Source of the DNA: Sipunculus nudus
Taxonomy: Eukaryota; Annelida; Sipuncula; Golfingiida; Sipunculidae
Assembly (NCBI GenBank): GCA_026874595.1
Contig: CM049316.1
Span: 53,577,676 to 53,641,675 of the forward strand
Reading direction: 5' to 3'
DNA length: 64,000 bases
The position numbers were made by a program, and so were the translations under genes. The notes under the pieces are model-generated. The model saw only the letters and a list, made by a program, of their open reading frames with translations, was not told where the DNA came from and searched no databases. The first letter of the stretch is position 1. The number at the start of each line of letters is the position of its first letter. Positions 63,401 through 64,000 of the stretch are shown here, piece by piece.

Positions 63401-63851
63401 TGCAGCACATTGTAAAAGCTGTTACTTTATGTATATCCATGTATTTATATATGAACAGCATATTATCATAAATTTGTCATTTATTAGCCATATAGACAAT
63501 TATGAATTGTACATATATTTTTATTGTTGAGCCATTTACTTGGTCTCTGAGGAGATATGTACTCAGCCCCACTAAAAAAAGGAATCCTATATGGGTCTGG
63601 CTTTTGTTTTTACCAAGAACATATAAAGTCTATTATATTCTTATGTATGACATAAACAAGAACTGCCTAGAACAAGAACACATCTGGGACACTCATAGGG
63701 TGGGGTTTACAGTTATTGAATGTCTTTAGCTTTATGCATTGAGATTATCATTGTTTTAATAGGGGCCTCACTTGCTCAGGACAGGGGCAGACTTGAAGCG
63801 AAGATTGAGTCCTTCTCTACGGAGGTTGTGTCTCTGAAGAAACAGCTGGAG
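7726..63851 (+). CDS. LRRCC1: LRRCC1-like centrosomal coiled-coil protein, internal part (nine exons, partial at both ends)
   Basis: Joined coding exons: 7726-7860, 17451-17590, 29131-29247, 39941-40025, 53744-53857, 57009-57080, 57415-57489, 62695-62794, 63763-63851 (927 nt, 309 codons). Every junction has AG/GT borders, and exon phases chain without a shift or stop, which is strong evidence for one transcript. The product is low-complexity coiled coil rich in E, Q, K and L, with no membrane segment or catalytic motif. Segments such as LTRQYSELEDEFRAAL, GLKSERKLWGQELAQQG and ASLAQDRGRLEAKIE match my recollection of the C-terminal half of LRRCC1. Family knowledge: LRRCC1/VFL1 proteins sit in the distal centriole or basal body and help set centriole and cilium architecture; they carry N-terminal leucine-rich repeats, expected upstream of this window. 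The name rests on memory, not a search; another centrosomal coiled-coil protein is the main alternative. Confidence 0.75.
10263..10808 (-). other. Uncharacterised 181-codon open frame, probably not a gene
   Basis: Open on the minus strand inside an intron. It is Lys/Ser-rich with repeated KKES/EKK-type stretches near both ends (residues 9-35 and about 125-145) created by poly-T runs on the + strand. I recognise no domain, signal peptide or catalytic motif, and codon use mirrors the AT-rich intron. It could be a relic of a dispersed repeat or chance; transcript support would be needed to call it a gene. Confidence 0.15.
11198..11560 (+). repeat. Dispersed repeat fragment with GGCGCCACC core
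   Basis: Begins near AGCCTTAGAGGCTTAAGGGC and continues through a CCGTCCGTCCGTCC stretch and text like 'AGGATATCTCAAAAAAGATT'. It ends at TTTGGGGCGCCACCTCCAAT. The order (palindromic start, CCGTCCGTCC, long AT-rich middle, GGCGCCACC) matches other dispersed repeats here at 23.2, 24.6 and 41.0 kb. Non-coding. Confidence 0.55.
11936..12006 (+). repeat. Left terminal inverted repeat of the 5.2-kb element
   Basis: Three to four subunits of GTTGGACGGGTCCCA type. Its reverse complement is found at 17021-17127 with roughly 80 percent identity by eye. Confidence 0.7.
13033..13070 (+). repeat. (TC)n microsatellite
   Basis: Pure CT dinucleotide run. A second run lies at 13286-13331. The sequences 3' of both runs are related (AAATATGTT...TTACAATCTT), so the microsatellite and its flank were duplicated with a spacing of about 270 bp. 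Confidence 0.9.
13286..13331 (+). repeat. (TC)n microsatellite, second copy
   Basis: Long CT run in the downstream half of the local duplication described for 13033-13070. Confidence 0.95.
13880..15887. mobile_element. 2.0-kb element with perfect 25-bp TIRs and TA flanks (pogo/Tc1-mariner-like)
   Basis: Left end 13880-13904 starts CCGTAAAAGTCGTTGCAG, and 15863-15887 is its exact reverse complement over 25 bp. Each end is bounded by TA (13878-13879, 15888-15889), the target duplication expected for Tc1/mariner-pogo elements. Subterminal GTCGGGGTGCGACTTGTAAT (about 13953) recurs as GTCAGGGTGCGACTTGTAAT (about 15837); such GTGCGACTT motifs are, as I recall, typical of pogo/Tigger-type ends. The interior has no full transposase; one short minus-strand frame may be a remnant. 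It is nested within the 5.2-kb element and so inserted later. Confidence 0.8.
14307..14492 (-). pseudogene. Possible relic of a transposase N-terminus
   Basis: A 61-codon minus-strand frame inside the 2.0-kb element. It contains FRYTASKVSWYSAINRAGKK followed by a basic stretch. The order (YTAS, Lys, Ala, Gly-Lys) faintly recalls the N-terminal DNA-binding region of pogo-type transposases, but no DDE domain or intact helix-turn-helix can be followed. Local GC content is higher than the surrounding intron. This may be chance. Confidence 0.2.
16425..16975 (+). repeat. About 210-bp tandem repeat, three degenerate copies
   Basis: Copies are anchored at 16439, 16645 and 16858 by GTCGC-(C/T)AG-TAGCCGGGTG-type text, then GGTCTATGTAAATAGGCC, a CTTCCTTCATGGCATTGCAA stretch and ATATTTTCATATATAC. 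Spacing is 206 and 213 bp. It sits just inside the right inverted repeat of the 5.2-kb element and is probably part of it. Confidence 0.8.
17021..17127 (-). repeat. Right terminal inverted repeat of the 5.2-kb element
   Basis: Subunits read GACTGGGACCCGTTCAACTG and similar, the inverse of the left end. One extra, more diverged subunit (17101-17127) lies outermost and ends in TGACAC. Confidence 0.7.
17451..17590 (+). CDS. LRRCC1: LRRCC1-like exon 2 of window
   Basis: 46 codons plus 2 nt (phase 0 in, phase 2 out). The acceptor is TCTTATTCTTCCAG and the donor CAG|GTCAGT. It starts TKNAQEADMRAAASRREC and continues through LREQVRQLQELLSSREQEH. Heptad leucines in the second half fit a coiled coil. 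The split codon AG|G joins to the next exon as Arg. Confidence 0.88.
19710..21840 (+). mobile_element. AGCTCAGCTGA-family dispersed element, copy A (2.1 kb)
   Basis: Starts with a near-perfect hairpin (14-nt arms, one mismatch): TAGCTCAGCTGACT, loop ATA, AGTCATCTGAGCTA (19710-19740). CCGTCCGTCTGTCC follows. It ends near TTCAGCTGAGC and the 12-bp palindrome GACCCATGGGTC (21820-21831), then CCTTGT. The start GCTCAGCTGA and the end TCAGCTGAGC are inverted complements. The interior shares with copy B a stretch from CCTTAAATTTTGCCCAACTT (about 20270) onward and a C-rich tract (20575-20600). No transposase frame, so it is presumably non-autonomous. Confidence 0.7.
20575..20600 (+). repeat. C-rich tract in element copy A
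   Basis: Three C runs broken by single T. Copy B has a comparable C run (27604-27617) at a similar internal place, so the tract belongs to the element. Confidence 0.85.
23209..25450 (+). repeat. Composite of dispersed repeat modules (two copies of one element head-to-tail)
   Basis: TTTTAGCGAACCT-TGAGCT-ATGC and ATGGTGTGGCG-CGTC begin copies at about 23215 and 24587. Each copy has repeated modules with 'AAATCTTCTTCTC', 'CAGCCAAAT-GT-CAATATTTCACAGAAATGA' and 'TTTTTGGC-GAGTTA-GGAAG-TGAA', roughly 150-320 bp apart. Copy 1 includes GGTGGCGCCACC at about 23676; copy 2 has GGTGGTGCCACC at about 25004. Non-coding; partial modules continue to about 25450. Confidence 0.7.
25605..25950 (+). repeat. Direct duplication, unit about 180-200 bp
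   Basis: TCAAGAGTTCAATC...GCAGCCAAGCACAAGGCATG occurs at 25611 and 25810. The following GTCATGCCCCTCAGGGCAGG block occurs 177 bp apart. The first copy carries an extra 22 bp (GTGACATGTGAACACCTCAT plus GA), itself a partial duplication. Shorter variants of the AGAGTTCA-TCAGT-CAGCCAG motif continue to about 26290. Confidence 0.85.
26380..26720 (+). repeat. About 127-bp tandem repeat, 2.7 copies
   Basis: Copies start at about 26382, 26510 and 26636 with TGATATATCAGCCTGAAATT-like text. Each contains a GTATACAAGACTGGTGGTGC-type stretch, giving CAGGTGTCGCCACC, CTGGTGGTGCCACC and a decayed third form. The array abuts the start of element copy B at 26721. Confidence 0.85.
26721..28293 (+). mobile_element. 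AGCTCAGCTGA-family dispersed element, copy B (1.6 kb)
   Basis: Start hairpin TAGCTCAGCTGACT (26721-26734) pairs with AGTCATCTGAGCTA (26742-26755); the loop is longer than in copy A (TATATA-rich). A CCGTCCGTCCATCC stretch follows. The interior from about 27300 is plainly homologous to copy A from about 20270. It ends TTCAGCTGAGC then GACCCATGGGTC (28271-28282) and CCTTGT. Same orientation as copy A; no coding capacity. Confidence 0.7.
29131..29247 (+). CDS. LRRCC1: LRRCC1-like exon 3 of window
   Basis: 117 nt: one base completing Arg, 38 codons, two bases (CA) completed by the next exon to Gln. The acceptor is CATGAATTGTAG and the donor CA|GTAAGTAT. It reads KEMERRVSLESPKLQEIINR and ends in a Gln-rich run, QQLQLQQQ. 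The last 54 nt (29194-29247) are the founder part of the 82-bp repeat that fills the next 1.4 kb. Placing the boundary at GTAAGTAT rather than further on is supported by phase: the next exon continues in frame. Confidence 0.88.
29194..30669 (+). repeat. 82-bp minisatellite built from an exon/intron boundary, 18 copies
   Basis: Copies start at 29194, 29276, 29358, 29440 and every 82 bp to 30588, with no change of length in any unit. Unit 1 is 54 nt of exon 3 plus 28 nt of intron, including the 5' splice site. Copies 2-18 repeat both parts. Copies 2-17 keep CAGCAGTAAG (a GTAAG donor); copy 18 has GTTAG. Most downstream copies carry TGA where the exon has CAA in the Gln run, and a few carry CGA. 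Each copy ends in GTCAG before the next exon-like part, an AG that could act as a weak acceptor but has no clear pyrimidine tract. Confidence 0.97.
32427..34712 (+). repeat. 39-bp minisatellite, about 58 copies
   Basis: Unit is close to TACCTGGCCAATTACTAGAA plus ACAATAGTTTCTACACCAC. Variants alternate at CCAATTACTAG/CCAGTAACAAG and ACACCAC/GCAGCAG, with higher-order blocks of several units visible (for example 33.5-34.1 kb). Each unit has inverted arms GAAAC...GTTTC around AATA or TATA; GAAACTATAGTTTC is a perfect palindrome. Because 39 is a multiple of 3, long minus-strand frames with a 13-residue repeat (ETIVSCYWPG-type) arise; they have stops and no exon signals, so I read them as by-products. 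Confidence 0.95.
35735..35782 (+). repeat. (TA)n-rich tract
   Basis: Imperfect TATATA runs at 35742-35782. A separate C run (about 35907-35921) lies downstream. Confidence 0.85.
36604..37274 (+). repeat. 35-bp minisatellite, about 19 copies
   Basis: Unit is close to CTACATTGAGGTGTGGCACC followed by ATGGTTTGTCTTTGA. The period is constant; substitutions are scattered (TTAAGG/TTGAGG/TGGAGG, CTTTGA/CTCTGA). Intronic, no coding sense. Confidence 0.95.
39277..39423 (+). repeat. Compound (TC)n-(AC)n-(TA)n microsatellite
   Basis: TC-rich tract to about 39328, a short (CA)n at 39328-39338, then a (TA)n run of roughly 70 bp to 39423. It ends about 520 bp before the exon acceptor at 39940. Confidence 0.95.
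39941..40025 (+). CDS. LRRCC1: LRRCC1-like exon 4 of window
   Basis: 85 nt: one base completing Gln, then 28 codons, phase 0 at the end. The acceptor is GTTGTATTTTCAG and the donor GAG|GTCAGT. The peptide contains LTRQYSELEDEFRAALQIEA and ends SRYNE. This is one of the segments that most strongly suggested LRRCC1 to me. Flanking intron on both sides has stops in this frame. Confidence 0.9.
40988..41215 (+). repeat. Dispersed repeat fragment (ACTCACCTGTGAGCTA start)
   Basis: Starts ACTCACCTGTGAGCTATAGC, a short imperfect palindrome, then text like 'GGAATGGTTTGACAGATTTT'. A GATGGCTCCACCA core lies near 41145. It resembles the hairpin-CCGTCC-GGCGCCACC repeats elsewhere in the window but is short and decayed. 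Confidence 0.5.
41321..41574 (+). repeat. 36-bp minisatellite, 7 copies
   Basis: Unit is close to AGATAGGACCACCGCGTCAC followed by TAATATCTGTGAAATC. One unit (about 41393-41425) is 33 bp through a 3-bp loss. All unit lengths are multiples of 3, so 12-residue repeats stay open on both strands (DRTTASLISVKS-type on +, DISDAVVLSDFT-type on -). There are no splice signals or start context to suggest an exon. Confidence 0.95.
41866..41990 (+). mobile_element. Probable tRNA-derived SINE fragment
   Basis: TAGTGGTGAAGTCC (41880 on) resembles a pol III A box. About 30 bp later AAGTTCACACCCC (41917-41930) resembles a B box. This order and spacing match a tRNA-related head. The tail beyond about 41990 is not recognised. 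Not a functional tRNA: no cloverleaf or CCA-ready acceptor can be drawn. Confidence 0.45.
42078..43262 (+). mobile_element. GTAGTCG-hairpin element, copy 1 (1.2 kb)
   Basis: Begins ACTAGAATACGG, then hairpin GTAGTCG-ACAAG-CGACTAC (42088-42106), then GTGTATCCGC. It ends with hairpin GTATCCGCAAAAC-TCT-GTTTTGGCGGATAC (43230-43259). The 5' GTATCCGC and 3' GCGGATAC also pair as terminal inverted repeats. The interior is tandem modules of about 140-150 bp, each with a GGTGGCGCCACC-type core (about 42216, 42372, 42505, 42652, 42781, 42932) and 'GAGATATGAG' / 'CAGACAAACAGA' text. No coding frame of note. Confidence 0.8.
43876..44893 (+). mobile_element. GTAGTCG-hairpin element, copy 2 (1.0 kb)
   Basis: Same orientation as copy 1 and about 610 bp after it. 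Start hairpin at 43890-43908, end hairpin at 44861-44890 (one arm altered to GGCAGATAC). It is very similar to copy 1 module by module but lacks roughly 170 bp matching the region of copy 1 around 43030-43195. Cores GGTGGCGCCACC recur at about 44178, 44304, 44455, 44583 and 44733. Confidence 0.8.
45053..45140 (+). mobile_element. Decayed SINE-like head
   Basis: TAGTGGTTCAATTGTCAGCC, then about 30 bp later AAGGTCCATGGTCC, mimics the A box/B box layout of the unit at 41880 but with weak boxes. May be chance. Confidence 0.3.
47165..47335 (-). mobile_element. tRNA-derived SINE with conserved central domain
   Basis: On the minus strand: head GGGGTCGGACAGCTGAGCGG (A box 47316-47326), B box GGTTCGATC (47277-47285), then a central stretch AGGTTTTCTCCGGGTTCTCC ending CAGTTTCCTC (47202-47232). 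Box order and spacing are those of a tRNA-related SINE. The TTTTCTCCGGG...TTTCCTC block resembles the conserved central domains shared by SINE superfamilies of marine invertebrates (from memory; exact superfamily not asserted). The short 65-codon + strand frame here is antisense to it and is rejected. Confidence 0.75.
47794..53557 (+). repeat. 52-bp minisatellite, about 110 copies (5.8 kb)
   Basis: Unit is close to GGTACAGTAGTCCAGGCTGC, CAACCTCTTACCTTATATAC, ACACATACACTA. Variant sites travel together: CACAAGG/CACTAGG, TTATATA/TTACATA, CCAGG/CCAGA/CAAGG, rarer ATGCACAC. They form higher-order blocks; the first two thirds mix types while about 52.9-53.3 kb is nearly pure CACTAGG + CAAGG + TTATATA. 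Lengths are almost always 52, with rare losses (for example one 50-bp unit near 49.5 kb). The minus strand of each unit reads TATAAG|GTAAGAG, a consensus 5' splice site in antisense. Confidence 0.98.
53744..53857 (+). CDS. LRRCC1: LRRCC1-like exon 5 of window
   Basis: 38 codons, phase 0 at both ends. The acceptor is TTATTTGGTTCAG and the donor GTAAGTGTC. It begins LQNAYEKISTESAENKQALI and ends SSNIITELTA. Strong coiled-coil character. It lies about 190 bp after the end of the 5.8-kb minisatellite, so the array must be crossed and spliced out. Confidence 0.9.
53858..57008. other. Intron of 3.2 kb
   Basis: Phase-0 intron. About 54677-55350 looks like a worn dispersed repeat (TTTTAGCTTAG start, CCATCCAGCCATCTGTCC, and AGTGCTGCCACCCATAAT near 55305). 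The rest is AT-rich with only short frames. Confidence 0.65.
57009..57080 (+). CDS. LRRCC1: LRRCC1-like exon 6 of window
   Basis: 24 codons, phase 0 at both ends. The acceptor is TTTGTTTGTGTAG and the donor AAG|GTACGA. It reads MVKEQKGRISELSKSKHEQT then SQYK. The ATG here is an internal Met, not a start. It is short but conserved in the order expected after ...ITELTA of the preceding exon. Confidence 0.88.
57081..57414. other. Short intron of 334 bp
   Basis: The only intron under 900 bp in the window; phase 0, GTACGA donor and TTTATACTTCAG acceptor. No repeats seen in it. Confidence 0.8.
57415..57489 (+). CDS. LRRCC1: LRRCC1-like exon 7 of window
   Basis: 25 codons, phase 0 at both ends. 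The donor is AAG|GTATGT. It reads ERIDVLEAHVEEARKRMVQL then ELLKK. Hydrophobic a/d positions (I, L, V, M, L, L) follow heptad spacing. Exons 6 and 7 together form one continuous coiled-coil segment. Confidence 0.9.
57731..58960 (+). repeat. AGCTCAGCTGA-type element with 130-145-bp AGGTCA-rich modules (copy C, 5' part)
   Basis: Starts ACTCAGCTGACTATCAGTCA followed by a CCGGCCGGCCGGCC stretch, the same layout as copies A and B. It continues with at least four modules carrying 'CCTTCCATCTTTCACATA', 'AGCTCACCTA', 'AACAGGGGAAGAA' and an AGGTCA cluster at 58059, 58205, 58348 and 58477. A GACCCATGGGTC end typical of this family lies only at 61759, so either this copy was split by the 59.8-61.3 kb repeat or the two ends are unrelated fragments. 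Confidence 0.65.
58059..58503 (+). promoter_or_regulatory. Cluster of nuclear-receptor half-sites (AGGTCA), sequence match only
   Basis: Direct repeats spaced by one base: GGGTCAAAGGTCA (58067-58079), AGGTCAAAGGTCA (58213-58225 and 58348-58360), AAGTCAAAGGTCA (58485-58497). TCAAGGTCA occurs at 58077-58085 and 58495-58503. AGGTCA direct repeats with one spacer are the classic RXR/HNF4-type site and TCAAGGTCA the ERR/SF-1-type site. They occur because the repeat module carries them; binding or enhancer function is not shown. Confidence 0.3.
59800..61345 (+). repeat. About 330-bp tandem repeat, four to five units
   Basis: Cores at 60167 (GGTGGAGCCACC), 60491 (GGTGGCGCCACC), 60827 and 61153 (GGTGGTGCCACC) are 324-336 bp apart. 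Between cores each unit has TTGCCACTTAACAGTA, TGTGAGCATTATAAGTCA, AAACTAATGGACA, GGGGTCATGACCT, GTGGCCTTGACCTTGAAT, CATATATGGTGAAAATCACA and GATGCATGCATTGGTCCAAA. The first unit is older (starts near CAGACATAGTCTGGAGATAC); a truncated fifth ends near 61345. 60488-60507 is a perfect 20-bp palindrome. No coding content. Confidence 0.85.
61744..61780 (+). mobile_element. 3' end of an AGCTCAGCTGA-family element
   Basis: CAGCTGAGCATCATGACCCA continues through the palindrome GACCCATGGGTC (61759-61770) to ACTTGTTTTA. It matches the 3' ends of copies A and B. Its 5' partner may be 57731. Confidence 0.6.
61975..62330 (+). repeat. Worn direct duplication, spacing about 225 bp
   Basis: AAAAATAAGCGTAATTTCTT plus GACTTATTTTTC (about 61990) recurs as AAAAATAAGCATCACTTCTT plus GACTTATTTTTC (about 62217). 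A related CATTGACAAATATACCAAA / CATCAGAAATACCAAAA stretch follows each. Confidence 0.65.
62695..62794 (+). CDS. LRRCC1: LRRCC1-like exon 8 of window
   Basis: 33 codons plus one base (phase 0 in, phase 1 out). The acceptor is CATTTACTTTTTAG and the donor CAAG|GTGAGT. It reads EKTKLQSQVQAQESVIEGLK followed by SERKLWGQELAQQ. The Trp in an otherwise polar coiled coil (KLWGQEL) is distinctive and is one basis for the family call. The final G plus GG from the next exon makes Gly. Confidence 0.92.
62795..63762. other. Intron of 968 bp
   Basis: Phase-1 intron, AT-rich, no repeats recognised; the frames seen in it are short and lack exon signals. Confidence 0.75.
63763..63851 (+). CDS. LRRCC1: LRRCC1-like exon 9 of window
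   Basis: Two bases completing Gly, then 29 codons, phase 0 out. The acceptor is CATTGTTTTAATAG and the donor GAG|GTGATG (weaker than the others). It reads ASLAQDRGRLEAKIESFSTE then VVSLKKQLE. With the preceding exon it gives ...GQELAQQG-ASLAQDRG, the junction I recognise from LRRCC1. The coding region continues past the window. Confidence 0.9.
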
Positions 63852-64000
63852 GTGATGTATATGTACACTGCATCCTTTGATGTAGCTGTAAAGAATTGGA
63901 CCTTAAGGGGCCGAGTCGTAACTGATGGAATCAAACCTGTCTGATTGAATAACTGACCTAGACATTGATTGGGATCAGTATGGTAAAACTGCAGTTATTG
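63852..64000. other. Start of next intron (continues outside window)
   Basis: Follows the GTGATG donor; 149 bp of AT-rich sequence with nothing recognisable. Confidence 0.7.

Overview
The window looks like one piece of a large intron-rich animal gene from a lophotrochozoan, most likely a bivalve mollusc. The base composition is AT-rich, introns are 0.3-14 kb, and the dispersed repeats are of a kind I associate with bivalve genomes (AGCTCAGCTGA...GACCCATGGGTC elements, GGTGGCGCCACC repeats, AGGTCA-rich repeats). The clade call is inference. I see no bacterial gene, operon, CRISPR array, rRNA or canonical tRNA.

The only gene I can support lies on the + strand. Nine internal exons (7726-7860, 17451-17590, 29131-29247, 39941-40025, 53744-53857, 57009-57080, 57415-57489, 62695-62794, 63763-63851) have AG acceptors and GT donors and join in one phase-consistent frame of 309 codons. 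The protein is charged, Gln/Glu/Lys-rich coiled coil. I recognise it as the C-terminal coiled-coil part of LRRCC1 (leucine-rich repeat and coiled-coil centrosomal protein, Chlamydomonas VFL1 family). The N-terminal leucine-rich repeats would lie upstream of base 1 and the last coiled-coil exons beyond base 64000.

Everything else is intron packed with repeats. Six minisatellites have sharp periods: 49 bp (5.6-6.3 kb), 82 bp (29.2-30.7 kb), 39 bp (32.4-34.7 kb), 35 bp (36.6-37.3 kb), 36 bp (41.3-41.6 kb) and 52 bp (47.8-53.6 kb, about 110 copies). Dispersed elements include a 5.2-kb element with long imperfect terminal inverted repeats, which holds a nested 2.0-kb element with perfect 25-bp terminal inverted repeats and TA flanks. 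There are also two copies (plus a likely third) of a hairpin-started element, two copies of a 1.0-1.2-kb element with terminal hairpins, and tRNA-derived SINEs.

The most notable observation is that the 82-bp minisatellite is made from the exon/intron boundary of exon 3. Its first unit is coding sequence plus the real 5' splice site. It is followed by 17 further head-to-tail copies with no length change, 16 of which keep a GTAAG donor. A second is that one palindromic core, GGTGGCGCCACC, recurs in several otherwise different repeat families across the window.
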